A stretch of 21,231 nt of DNA, taken from the IMG/VR virus record IMGVR_UViG_3300047333_000067, positions 1-21,231 of that record. The stretch is one strand, 5' to 3'. The translations under genes and the position numbers were made by a program. Shown here piece after piece: positions 6,854-14,430 of the stretch (positions are counted from its first letter, which is position 1; every line of letters starts with the position of its first letter). Source of the DNA: a virus. Under the pieces are notes generated by a model, which saw only the letters and a program-made list of their open reading frames with translations, was not told the DNA's origin and did no database searches.

Positions 6854-8086
6854 ATGGCTAATCAATTTCTCAACACCAACTGGGTGTCGATGGAGATCCT
6901 GCGCATCCTGCTGAATAAGCTGGTGGTCGCGGAGTACTTCAATCGCTCCTGGGAGAAGGACTTCGAAAAAGAGTTCGCCCCCGGCAGCAACGTAACGGTC
7001 AAATTCCCCTGGCGCCCGTTCGTCACGGACGGCATGGGCTACAACCCGCAAGGGATCGCCCGCATCTCGACCACTGTGTCACTCGACCAGTGGCTGCAAA
7101 TCGCGTTCGAGTGGGACGACTACGAGAAGGCCGTCAAGGTCGAGCGTAGCGAAGAAGAGCTGCGCGAGAACTATTGGGACCCCTGCGCCGCAGCGTTCGC
7201 CCAAGAGATCGATTCGCGCTGCGCCAATTTCGCTTACACGAACGCATCCAACCTGGTGGGCGTGCTCGGCACCGACCCGACCAGCGTCTCGACTTACTAC
7301 GGCGCGCGCCGCATCCTGATGCAGGAAGCCTGCCCGCCCGGCAAGAAGTGCGCGCTCATCTCCAGCTCGATGATGTCCTCGCTGGGATCGAACATCACCA
7401 CGGTGTTTCACCCCGACGATGAGATCACGCGCATGTGGAAGGAAGGCTCGATCGGCAAGCTGGCCGGGTTCAGCTTTTTCGAGTCGCAGTCTCTCTACTC
7501 GCAGACCGCTGGCACCTGGGCGTCGACCGTCACGGTCACCGGCGCCAACCAATCCGGCGCGTCGATCATCATCACCGGCACCAACGGCGACACCATCAAC
7601 GCCGGCGACAAGTACTCCATCGCCAACGTCAACGCTGTCAACCCGCAGACCCGCCGCTCGGCCGGCCCGCTGACCGCGCGGCCGTTCACTGTCGTGCAGA
7701 ATTACACGCTCGACGGCAACCCCGACACCATCTCGTTCCTGCCGCCCATCTACGGGCCTGGCTCGCCCTACCAGAACGTCGACGCGCTACCCGTCAATGG
7801 CGCCGCGCTCACGCTCTGGCCCGGTACCGCCAGCCCCAACGGCAAGACCGGCACTGTCGGCCTGGCCCTGTCCAAGTATGCGTTCTCGCTGATCGGCGGC
7901 AAGCTGTACGTGCCGAAATCGGTGGAGAGCGCCGGCCAGGCGCAGGACCCCGACTCCGGCATCGCCATCCGCAAGGTGGAGGCGTGGGACCCGGTGCGCT
8001 CGATGGAAGTCAAGCGCATGGACGGACTACTGGGCTTCGGCAATCTCTACCAGGCGAACGGCGCCTGCTGCATCGTCGGCCAGTAA
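6854..8086 (+). CDS. Major capsid (coat) protein, P22 gp5-like
   Basis: The 410-residue product follows the scaffold gene and has the P22-coat family pattern: a helical N-arm (SMEILRILLNKLVVAEYFNR), NVTVKFPWRPFVTDG, a segment DQWLQIAFEWDDYEKAVKVE, and SSSMMSSLGSNITTVF before a beta-rich region. Residues of about 224-325 form a Thr/Gly/Asn-rich beta insertion at the place where P22 coat carries its I-domain (about 223-345 there). The C-terminal part (GGKLYVPKSVESAGQAQDPD) returns to the HK97-like core. Length is near the 430 of P22. ATG 6854 lies 10 bases after the scaffold stop with only a weak upstream GGACGA. Codons 15-24 match the inverted insert in the scaffold gene. Confidence 0.9.
   Translation: MANQFLNTNWVSMEILRILLNKLVVAEYFNRSWEKDFEKEFAPGSNVTVKFPWRPFVTDGMGYNPQGIARISTTVSLDQWLQIAFEWDDYEKAVKVERSEEELRENYWDPCAAAFAQEIDSRCANFAYTNASNLVGVLGTDPTSVSTYYGARRILMQEACPPGKKCALISSSMMSSLGSNITTVFHPDDEITRMWKEGSIGKLAGFSFFESQSLYSQTAGTWASTVTVTGANQSGASIIITGTNGDTINAGDKYSIANVNAVNPQTRRSAGPLTARPFTVVQNYTLDGNPDTISFLPPIYGPGSPYQNVDALPVNGAALTLWPGTASPNGKTGTVGLALSKYAFSLIGGKLYVPKSVESAGQAQDPDSGIAIRKVEAWDPVRSMEVKRMDGLLGFGNLYQANGACCIVGQ
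6896..6926 (+). repeat. Source copy of the 31-bp segment found inverted at 5675-5705
   Basis: This lies inside the coat gene (residues 15-24, ILRILLNKLV). Because the residues fit a helical N-arm typical of the coat family, this is probably the original and 5675-5705 the derived copy. The two copies form an inverted repeat pair enclosing about 1.2 kb that includes nearly the whole scaffold gene and the coat start. Confidence 0.95.
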
Positions 8087-8088
8087 AC

Positions 8089-8135
8089 AGCGATCGGCTT
8101 TCAGCGGTCAGCTTTCAGCTCCGGGGCTGATCGCT
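8089..8135 (+). promoter_or_regulatory. Intergenic hairpin and short tandem repeat after the coat gene
   Basis: The 73-base gap after the coat stop contains AGCGATC (8089-8095), which pairs with GATCGCT (8129-8135). An inner TCAGC/GCTGA hairpin (8115-8119 with 8126-8130) competes for two of those bases. A 12-base unit TCRGCTTTCAGC occurs twice with 14-base periodicity (8094-8105, 8108-8119). No T-tract follows, so this is not a classic terminator. It could be an mRNA-stability or processing element setting coat apart from the next gene. Confidence 0.35.
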
Positions 8136-8159
8136 CGAAAGCGCCAAAGGAAAACTCAC

Positions 8160-9149
8160 ATGAAAAAACTCATCGTCTCTCTCGCCGGCATCTTCGCGAT
8201 GGCCGCGCAACTCGCTTTCTCGCAGACCATCCTGACGCCCACCACGCTGTCGAGCGCCGTCACTGGCACGAAGGCCAACACCGTCATCGTGGCCAGCGCG
8301 ACGGGCATCACCGCCCCGACCCTGGGCAGCTCCAATCCGACCACGTCCCTCTACATCGACAAGGAACTGATGTCGGTAGAGGCCGTCTCGGGAACGACCA
8401 TCACCGTCGCGCGCGGCCAGGGCGGTACCGCCTCGACGCTGCACGCGTCCGGCGCCTATGTGTTCTATGCCAACCCGAACTACTTTTTCGTCGGCTCGGC
8501 CGATGTCGCGGGTATCGGCGGAGGCCTGCCGATCCAGGCCGGCGGCGCATGTACCCGCTCCAAGCTTCTCGTCCTGCCATCGATTAACGTCGAGACGGGC
8601 GTGATCTCCGATTGCGTCGGCGGTGCGTGGGTCAACGGCGTGCGCACCACGAACGGCGACGACCAATTCCGCATCAACTTCCCAGTGATCGGATCGGTCG
8701 CTTACACCGGGCTCAATACCAACGGCACGGCAGTGGGCGCGACCACGCTCTACTGCACCGAGGCCAACCTGCCCTATAACAAGCTCCTGACGGGGTTTGG
8801 AATGCTGAACGGCACGACGGTGACCGCCAATGCGCGGTATGTGGTGCTCTACGATTCCACCGGGGTGGCCATCGCTAATAGCGCGCTCGCCGGACAGGCC
8901 AGCGTGACCGCCAGCGTCTTTGAAAACTACCCCTTCACCGCGAAGTATTACGCGGTGGGGCCGGCGCAGTATTACGCCTGCCTGCAGGACAACGCGACTG
9001 GCTCGACCACCGTCCGGATGATGGTTACCGGTATCAACGACAACATCCTGACCAAGGGTCAGACCGGAGCGACGTTCGGCACAGTACCCGTCCTGACCGT
9101 CCCCACGGCGTTCAACAGCGCGGTGGGCTGGTACGGCTACTTCTACTAA
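8160..9149 (+). CDS. Beta-rich accessory protein with Sec-type signal peptide
   Basis: The 329-residue product begins MKKLIVSLAGIFAMAAQLAF followed by SQ, a textbook signal peptide: two lysines, a hydrophobic core and a likely cleavage near residues 20-22. Residues 23-105 resemble a small beta domain common in phage and environmental virion proteins (TTLSSAV, then IDKELMSVEAVSGTTITVAR, then GQGGTAS and HASGAYV), in which a turn 'D.E.M.V..VSGTTITV.RGQGGT' recurs. The remainder is a Ser/Thr/Gly-rich beta sheet protein with paired cysteines. The start is supported by AAAGGA at 8146-8151, eight bases before ATG. It lies between coat and gp4-like genes, where a head decoration protein would be expected, but export through Sec would be unusual for one. 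The function is unknown. Confidence 0.7.
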   Translation: MKKLIVSLAGIFAMAAQLAFSQTILTPTTLSSAVTGTKANTVIVASATGITAPTLGSSNPTTSLYIDKELMSVEAVSGTTITVARGQGGTASTLHASGAYVFYANPNYFFVGSADVAGIGGGLPIQAGGACTRSKLLVLPSINVETGVISDCVGGAWVNGVRTTNGDDQFRINFPVIGSVAYTGLNTNGTAVGATTLYCTEANLPYNKLLTGFGMLNGTTVTANARYVVLYDSTGVAIANSALAGQASVTASVFENYPFTAKYYAVGPAQYYACLQDNATGSTTVRMMVTGINDNILTKGQTGATFGTVPVLTVPTAFNSAVGWYGYFY

Positions 9150-9163
9150 ACCGCTTCTTCCCT

Positions 9164-9190
9164 GAGGCGCGCCCGGCGCGCCTCCGTTTT
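9164..9190 (+). terminator. Rho-independent terminator candidate
   Basis: GAGGCGCGC (9164-9172), a CCG loop and GCGCGCCTC (9176-9184) form a perfect 9-bp GC-rich stem. It is followed by CG and TTTT (9187-9190). It sits in the 43-base gap between the secreted beta protein and the next gene, right after the stop at 9149. The short T-tract makes it a moderate terminator or a partial attenuator within the late operon. Confidence 0.55.
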
Positions 9191-9192
9191 CC

Positions 9193-9630
9193 ATGCCCAT
9201 GAACGAATCGCGCGGCGTCCGGCCGCGCGGAAACCTCACTTCACAACAAAAACGCGAGGCCGAGATAGCCATCTACGGCTCGCTGGAGACACCTATGCCC
9301 GAAATCGCACCGAGTCCCGCAGAACTGCAACAGATGCGCCTCCTGCTCGCGAAATACAGCTCGCAGCCAGGCAGCATTAAAGAATTCGATCTGAACAAGC
9401 CGCCCCAGGAGCCATACCGGCACCAGGAATTTCCGAAGATGATGTATCACGCCACCAAGAAGCACGTCGCGGCGATAGATGCAGCCCACCAGGAAGCCCT
9501 GGAAGCGGACGGCCACCAGACCACGCCCGTGGGCGTGGAGGAAGTGCCGTCGCAGCCCGCGCTCAGCGCCGCCGACGCGGCCGAGGCCGCCGGCATCGAC
9601 GCCAAGCTGGTCAAAAAGCCCAAGAAGTAA
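9193..9630 (+). CDS. Small head-region protein with FPKMMYH motif, 145 residues
   Basis: The polar 145-residue product has a central FPKMMYHATKKHVAAIDAA. This resembles the 'FPkMlYH' segment seen in many short phage head-region proteins of unknown function. The Ala/Glu-rich end (LSAADAAEAAGIDAKLVKKPKK) is probably helical and basic at the terminus. The start is ambiguous: ATG 9193 or 9199 lies just after the terminator hairpin with no ribosome-binding site. The in-frame ATG 9295 has GGAG at 9285-9288 with six-base spacing and would give 111 residues starting MPEIAPSPAELQQ. The upstream frame is open and is kept here. Confidence 0.65.
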   Translation: MPMNESRGVRPRGNLTSQQKREAEIAIYGSLETPMPEIAPSPAELQQMRLLLAKYSSQPGSIKEFDLNKPPQEPYRHQEFPKMMYHATKKHVAAIDAAHQEALEADGHQTTPVGVEEVPSQPALSAADAAEAAGIDAKLVKKPKK

Positions 9631-9641
9631 AGTAGACGCCC

Positions 9642-10331
9642 ATGCTGGTCAGCGATATCTGCAACTACGCGCTCGAACACATCAACGCGTATGAACCCGG
9701 CGAGACGCCCAACACGAACGATCAGACGCTCGCGTTGTTCTGGGCGAATCTGACGCTCGACTCGCTGAGCGCCAAGAAGCTGTCACCGCTCGGCCTGCTG
9801 ACTGCCACGTACGCGCTCACGGGCGCGGCCAGCTACACGTACGGCACGGGCGAGACGTGGAACGGCGCGCGGCCGATGAAAATCAAGAGCGCGTCTGTCA
9901 CCGCGGCGAACGGCACCCAGAAGGAAGTCAAGATCTCGTCGGCCGAAGAGTTCCGCGGCATCGCGGATCTGACGCGGACCGGGATCTTCGTCGAGAATTT
10001 GTTCTGGGACATGGGCTATCCCACGGGCGTGATCTACGTGACGCCCATGCCGAGCGCCGGCAACATGCTGCTGCAGACCTATCAGCAGATTCTCAACTTT
10101 GTGAACCTCACGGACACGGTGAACCTCGCGCCCGGCTTCCCGGAGTGCGTGATCGTGATCCTGGCGCGCAAGCTATGCAGGCCGTTCGGCCGCCCCGTAC
10201 CGGACGGACTCGACGAAGATGTGGTGGACGCGCTCTCGACCATTGCAGACCTGCAGGCGTCCTGTCTTGGCTCGTCGATGCCCGTGGGGCCGCAGGCCGC
10301 GCCGGCGCCGCCGGCACCGAAGGAAGATTAA
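9642..10331 (+). CDS. Head completion / tail accessory factor, P22 gp4-like (copy 1)
   Basis: The 229-residue product begins LVSDICNYALEHINAYEPGE, then LDSLSAKKL, the helical start typical of the gp4 family that docks under the portal after packaging. Further features are RPMKIKSASV, VENLFWDMGYPTGVIYVTP and LAPGFPECVIVILARKLCRP, matching the later part of the same family. The last 25 residues are Pro/Ala-rich. In P22, gp4 joins the portal to the tail and needle. The next gene is a second member of the family, so the phage appears to use two connector-like proteins. Assignment rests on residue pattern and on its place after coat. Confidence 0.75.
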   Translation: MLVSDICNYALEHINAYEPGETPNTNDQTLALFWANLTLDSLSAKKLSPLGLLTATYALTGAASYTYGTGETWNGARPMKIKSASVTAANGTQKEVKISSAEEFRGIADLTRTGIFVENLFWDMGYPTGVIYVTPMPSAGNMLLQTYQQILNFVNLTDTVNLAPGFPECVIVILARKLCRPFGRPVPDGLDEDVVDALSTIADLQASCLGSSMPVGPQAAPAPPAPKED

Positions 10332-11192
10332 GTGGCACCCACGCTGCCCCTCCCCTTCACCGGCTCGTGGCTCGTCTCCGACCTCGTGTACCGCGCGCTG
10401 CGCGCATCGAACGTCGTCAAACGCGCGCAGGGCGTCCCCAGCAGCTCGCAATACCAGGAGGGGCTGACATTTCTCAACCAGATCGTGGACGAGCTGACCG
10501 CGCGCCGCCCGTTCGCGTGGGCCACCACGTTCACGCTCTACACGCTCACGCCCAACCACCAGCCACACTTGCTGGGCCCGGGACTGAACGCGCCCGACTT
10601 CGGCACGCCCGTCGTGAACGGCGTTTACCAGCCGCGCCCCATGCACATCGAAAGCGCGGAGCTGGTGCTCACTGGCTTTGGCGCGCCGCAACCCGCGCCG
10701 GTACCGCCGGCGACGCCGGCCGGCGCGGTGAACACGAACGTCGATCTGCAGCTCAACATCCGCGATAGCGCCTGGTGGGCGGCGAACAGCGTGAAGGGCA
10801 TTTCTACCAACGTGCCCACCGATCTCTACCCCGAGTACGACTGGGATTCGCTGGCGCTGTGGCTGTGGTGCATCCCGAGCTATCCGTATGGGCTGCGCCT
10901 CGAAACGTGGGCGGGACTGACTCAGTTCCAGTCGATCAGGGTCAAATTTTCCGCGCCCCCAGGCTATTTCAATTACCTCGCGTTCAAGCTCGCGCTGGCG
11001 CTCAACGATGCATACCCGGAGGTCCCCATGCCGGAAGGCCTGGGCGGCCTATTTCGCGCGGCGGAAAAGGCGGTCCTGACGCCCAACTTCAAGTCGCCGC
11101 GTTGCTCGTCGGCCGACTGGGGCACGCGCGGGCAGTCGCCGCGCGCGGACTTCAATTACATGACCGGCACTCTCCCCAACTACCGCGGCTAA
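10332..11192 (+). CDS. Head completion / tail accessory factor, gp4-like (copy 2)
   Basis: The start is GTG 10332, preceded by AGGA at 10321-10324 and abutting the TAA of copy 1. The 286-residue product begins with an N-terminal block parallel to copy 1 (LVSDLVYRALRASNVV, then LNQIVDELTARRPF). It also shares RPMHIESAEL with RPMKIKSASV, and PPGYFNYLAFKLALALNDAYP with the late helix of copy 1. An 85-residue insertion with Pro/Ala-rich linkers separates the blocks. It looks like a divergent tandem duplicate forming a second connector or stopper ring. Which copy is the functional equivalent of P22 gp4 cannot be told from sequence. Confidence 0.65.
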   Translation: MAPTLPLPFTGSWLVSDLVYRALRASNVVKRAQGVPSSSQYQEGLTFLNQIVDELTARRPFAWATTFTLYTLTPNHQPHLLGPGLNAPDFGTPVVNGVYQPRPMHIESAELVLTGFGAPQPAPVPPATPAGAVNTNVDLQLNIRDSAWWAANSVKGISTNVPTDLYPEYDWDSLALWLWCIPSYPYGLRLETWAGLTQFQSIRVKFSAPPGYFNYLAFKLALALNDAYPEVPMPEGLGGLFRAAEKAVLTPNFKSPRCSSADWGTRGQSPRADFNYMTGTLPNYRG

Positions 11193-11195
11193 ACC

Positions 11196-11435
11196 ATGAC
11201 GGAACTTCGCCTGGAGTGCGCCGACTGCCATTGCAAGATTGTGATTCACGAGCGCCCATCCGGCTACAAGGGCAGCAGCCGCTTTCCCGGCCGCCAGGGC
11301 GTCCACGATCCGCGCAACGAGGCGGACCGGCGCGGCTGGAAGCACCAGGGGCGCCAGCAGTGCGGCGCGTGCGGCGCGAAAGAGCGCGCGGCCGCGCAGC
11401 CCGCGCGCCCGCCCGTGCCCGCGGGGCATAGATGA
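11196..11435 (+). CDS. Zinc-ribbon protein, 79 residues
   Basis: Cysteines 8 and 11 (CADC, with Cys13) and 56 and 59 (CGAC) bracket a basic loop containing RRGWKHQ. This is the same Cys-x2-Cys, GW, Cys-x2-Cys layout as the C-terminus of the 192-residue protein at 2476. The tail is Ala/Arg/Pro-rich. Its TGA overlaps the next ATG as ATGA. A zinc-binding role is likely; whether it binds nucleic acid or a virion protein cannot be decided. Confidence 0.6.
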   Translation: MTELRLECADCHCKIVIHERPSGYKGSSRFPGRQGVHDPRNEADRRGWKHQGRQQCGACGAKERAAAQPARPPVPAGHR

Positions 11436-13153
11436 GATTCGACGCGTTCACGGCCGGCGCCAGCTTCACGTTGGCGTCCATCGCCGCGGCGAGCGAGCTG
11501 GGCATGAACTGGTACACCGACCCCATCGCGGGCGTGGCCAGCCCCGAGAAGGGACCCATGGCGCAGGTGCGCACGCCCGGCATCAAGCTACAGGCGACCG
11601 CGCCGCAAGGGCCTGGGCGCGGCTTGTGGCCCGGGGAAAATAGGCTGTTTTTGGCGAGTGGGACGCACGCGTATGAGCTGCTCGCGTCCAACGCGTTCAC
11701 CGATTACGGCTACATCGGCAACGACGGCCGGCCGGCGCAATTTTTCCCCAACGGCGCGCAGCTCTATTGCGTAAGCGCGGGCCTGGCTTGGATTTCGACC
11801 GGCGGCAACTTCGCGCCGATCTATTTTTCGATTCAGCTTTTCGACCTGGCCATCGACGCCGGCACGGGCGGGTTGACCGGACCCACGGGCGGCATCTTCG
11901 ACGCGACTGATGTCGGCGAGACGGTTCAGATCCTCTACGGCACCGGCTTCACCATCCAGAGCCAGGTCATTACCAGCGTCGTGGACGGCCAGGCCTTCGG
12001 CGCCACATCGTGGGGCACGGGCGGGTCCACCGCCGGCGAGGGCATCGAATGGCTGTACACCGAGGGCCAGCTCACCGCGTCCTCCGGCGCGTTCCTGGAC
12101 GGCTACTATTTCGCGGCGACGCCCGACAACAAGACCATCTATTTCAGCGCCATCAACGACGGCACGATGTGGAACCCGCTTGACTATTTCGTCAAGCAGA
12201 GCTATCCCGACAACACGGCTTTCATCCAGGCGGACCATGAGGAGCTGTACGCCTTTGGCGACGAGCAGTCGACCGAGGTGTTCCAGGACACCGGCAACGC
12301 GCTGACACCGTTCCAGCCCGATCCCGGCGCGATCATGCACTACGGTTGCATCGCGCCGTTCTCCGTTGCGCGTCTCGACCAGGGACTCGCTTGGCTCGCC
12401 GGCGACGAGCAGCGCGGCGATCGCGTGGCCTTCTTGGCAGTCGGTTTCCAGCCGAAAAAGATTTCGACGGCCGCCGAGGAGCTGGTCTGGCGCGGCTACA
12501 CGACCGTCGACGACGCGGTGGCTTACACCGAGATCTATAACGGCCACCAGAAGTATGTGGTCCATTTCCCATCCGGAACGACGGTGATCGCCGGCGCGGC
12601 GCAGGCGACGCCCAGCGTGGGGGCCACGTGGGAATACGATCTCATCACCGGCATGTGGGCCCAGCGCGGCTGGTGGAACGGCACATTCGACGCTAACGGG
12701 TTTCCGGTGTTCGGGCGCCAGCGCCAGGCATTTTCGGCGGTCGTGTCACTCTTGGCCGGCCAGGCCGAGTCTCAATACGTGCAAGACTGGCAGAACGGCA
12801 ATATCTACATCCAGTCGCCGGCCAACCTCGACGACAACGGCACGGCCATCTATCGCATGCGGATGGCTCCGCATTTAACGCTCGAGAACAAACGGAGGTT
12901 TTACTCCCGGTTCGAGGTCGACTGCGATGTGACCGGCCTGCAGCGGGTGTTCTGGAATCGCCAGGGCTACGGCCGCGACCGCATCTGGTGTCTGGTCACT
13001 CACCAGACCGCCACCACCGGAGTCACTCTTCAACTTTTCTGGAGCGACACGCGCGGCCAAAGTTGGCCCAGCGCGCTCGCGCAGACGCTCGCGGTGGGCG
13101 TGGATGTGACACTCGCGAACGCGTATCTCCTGTGGACGGACGGTTATGCCTGA
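11432..13153 (+). CDS. Packaged-DNA stabilisation protein, P22 gp10-like
   Basis: The 573-residue, beta-rich product sits directly after the gp4-like genes, as gp10 does in P22, where it forms a hexameric plug in the tail. Family-like segments include ENRLFLASGTHAYEL, YYFAATPDNKTIYFSAINDG, WNPLDYF, DHEELYAFGDEQSTEVF and a late LFWSDTRGQSWPSA at about residue 534, resembling the 'SDDGG.tW' turn common in this family. It is about 100 residues longer than P22 gp10; part of the excess is the Gly/Thr-rich stretch near residues 145-165. The start uses the ATGA overlap and the stop overlaps the next start as TGATG. Confidence 0.82.
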   Translation: MRFDAFTAGASFTLASIAAASELGMNWYTDPIAGVASPEKGPMAQVRTPGIKLQATAPQGPGRGLWPGENRLFLASGTHAYELLASNAFTDYGYIGNDGRPAQFFPNGAQLYCVSAGLAWISTGGNFAPIYFSIQLFDLAIDAGTGGLTGPTGGIFDATDVGETVQILYGTGFTIQSQVITSVVDGQAFGATSWGTGGSTAGEGIEWLYTEGQLTASSGAFLDGYYFAATPDNKTIYFSAINDGTMWNPLDYFVKQSYPDNTAFIQADHEELYAFGDEQSTEVFQDTGNALTPFQPDPGAIMHYGCIAPFSVARLDQGLAWLAGDEQRGDRVAFLAVGFQPKKISTAAEELVWRGYTTVDDAVAYTEIYNGHQKYVVHFPSGTTVIAGAAQATPSVGATWEYDLITGMWAQRGWWNGTFDANGFPVFGRQRQAFSAVVSLLAGQAESQYVQDWQNGNIYIQSPANLDDNGTAIYRMRMAPHLTLENKRRFYSRFEVDCDVTGLQRVFWNRQGYGRDRIWCLVTHQTATTGVTLQLFWSDTRGQSWPSALAQTLAVGVDVTLANAYLLWTDGYA

Positions 13154-13704
13154 TGGCATCCAATCAGTCGGGTAAGACCAAAACCAACTATTCCAACGCC
13201 GCCGCCAGCAGCATCACTTTCGTTCCGCAGCTCAGTGACTTCTTTGGAACATGGCCGACGGCGAACGGCCCAGACGGCAAGCCGTGGAACGGGAAGCTCA
13301 CAAGAACCTGGATTCTTTTCTTCCAATCGCTTATTTCGCAGGCCACCGCCGCCCCGCCGATCGTCGGCTGGTGGATGCCAGGGGTGGCCCCTGCCACGGC
13401 GAACCTGCCGGCGCTCGCCAGCGGCCGCGGGGGCGACACGTCCCAAGTAGTCGTGGTGATCGTCGCGTCCGACGCGCTGGTCAATCTGTCGTTCGACATC
13501 CTGCAGAACGGTGCGAGCATCTTCGAGACGCCCCCGGTAATCGCGGCGGCGACGGCAGCCGGCGAGCTGCCGCCCATCACCAACCTCGTCTCGACGCCGC
13601 TGACGGTGGAGCAGGACGATGTTTTCACGTTCAACATGATCGCGGGGAGCACGTCCTGGTTTTTTTCCGCGCAGCTTGAAAACGCGATTTTGCCGAGTCA
13701 GTAG
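13153..13704 (+). CDS. Beta-sandwich virion protein in the tail-needle position, 183 residues
   Basis: The start ATG 13153 overlaps the stop of the gp10-like gene (TGATG); longer upstream readings overlap that gene and are unlikely. The first 60 residues are polar and aromatic (VPQLSDFFGTW, then WNGKLTRTWILFFQSLI). From about residue 95 the chain alternates hydrophobic and polar residues (TSQVVVVIVASDALVNLSFD, later SWFFSAQLE), typical of a beta-sandwich domain of phage tail or fibre proteins. In P22 the needle gene lies here, but needle proteins are long coiled coils, and no such coil is visible. It is probably a tail-tip or fibre component. Confidence 0.55.
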   Translation: MASNQSGKTKTNYSNAAASSITFVPQLSDFFGTWPTANGPDGKPWNGKLTRTWILFFQSLISQATAAPPIVGWWMPGVAPATANLPALASGRGGDTSQVVVVIVASDALVNLSFDILQNGASIFETPPVIAAATAAGELPPITNLVSTPLTVEQDDVFTFNMIAGSTSWFFSAQLENAILPSQ

Positions 13705-14430
13705 ATGCCGGGAGTCACCGTCGTCCAGTACGCCTATGGCACCTACGGGGCGCTCGGCGCGCTCGACAAGCTGCCCGTGCCGTTCGCCTCAAACAACGGC
13801 ATCGGAAATATCGGCCTGGCCTGGGTCTCGTCGAACGAAGCCGGCGGCATCACCGGCGGCATTACCGATTCGAACAGCAACACGTGGGAGCCGTTTCCGG
13901 GCATCAACCTGGAGGACGAGTTCTCGCAGTTCTGGATCTGCTCGAATCTGAATTCCGGCGCAAACACCGTCACTGCCAACGGCTGCATTCCCAGCAGCAC
14001 TGGCGCGCCCAACTTGGTGATCCTCGAGATTCAGCCGCCGCCCTGCCCGATCGGCTCGACGGCCATCCAGGGTTTCGAGGGCGACCACCAGAACGATTAC
14101 CTCGCGCCGCAGATTGAGATCGAGACCAATTACAGCCGGAGCCAGGGGCCGTTTTTCCATTCGCTGGTCGTAGCGATCTACAACAATACGAACAGCGCGT
14201 CGAACACCGCGCGCACGTGGAGCATGACCGCGTATGTCGAGGCGATCGCCGGCGGGATCGTGGTCCAGTTCCAGGAGTACTCCGGCAACAATACCTGCGC
14301 GATCGGCATCGCGACCGTGCCCTACCCGTACAGCCAGAACTCGATCACGTATGAGTACGCGCCCACGACGCCGACCATGCAAAATCAGGAGAACCTCATC
14401 ATCGGCGCGCTGTTCGGGACGCAGGCATGA
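13705..14430 (+). CDS. Beta-rich fibre-like protein, paralogue A (241 residues)
   Basis: ATG 13705 follows immediately after the TAG of the preceding gene. The N-terminal part carries a pattern shared with the next gene: FASNNGIGNIGLAWVSS, then ITDSNSNTWEPF, then FWICSNLNSG, then PNLVILEI, parallel to FAANVSYGNIILAAWGN, VTDSLGNTYVLWG, LWIAQGTSG and PSLIVAELEV. Proteins with a 'GN.i...w....V.DS.GNtw' start are common in environmental bacteria and phages and look Ig-like. The second half is Asn/Thr-rich beta sheet. It is probably a surface or receptor-contact protein; this rests on composition and neighbours. Confidence 0.55.
   Translation: MPGVTVVQYAYGTYGALGALDKLPVPFASNNGIGNIGLAWVSSNEAGGITGGITDSNSNTWEPFPGINLEDEFSQFWICSNLNSGANTVTANGCIPSSTGAPNLVILEIQPPPCPIGSTAIQGFEGDHQNDYLAPQIEIETNYSRSQGPFFHSLVVAIYNNTNSASNTARTWSMTAYVEAIAGGIVVQFQEYSGNNTCAIGIATVPYPYSQNSITYEYAPTTPTMQNQENLIIGALFGTQA

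Noticed and set aside
8115-9272. 385-residue minus-strand frame opposite the secreted beta protein
   Set aside because: The + strand gene has a clear signal peptide and ribosome-binding site; the antisense frame runs through the terminator hairpin and lacks motifs.
12988-13152. N-terminal extension of the 183-residue protein into the gp10-like gene
   Set aside because: The extension is Arg/His-rich shadow of another frame; the TGATG junction at 13153 is the natural start.
13660-13666. Run of seven T as a frameshift or slippage site
   Set aside because: It encodes Trp-Phe-Phe-Ser in a frame that ends normally 13 codons later, and the next gene starts directly after; no shifted product makes sense.
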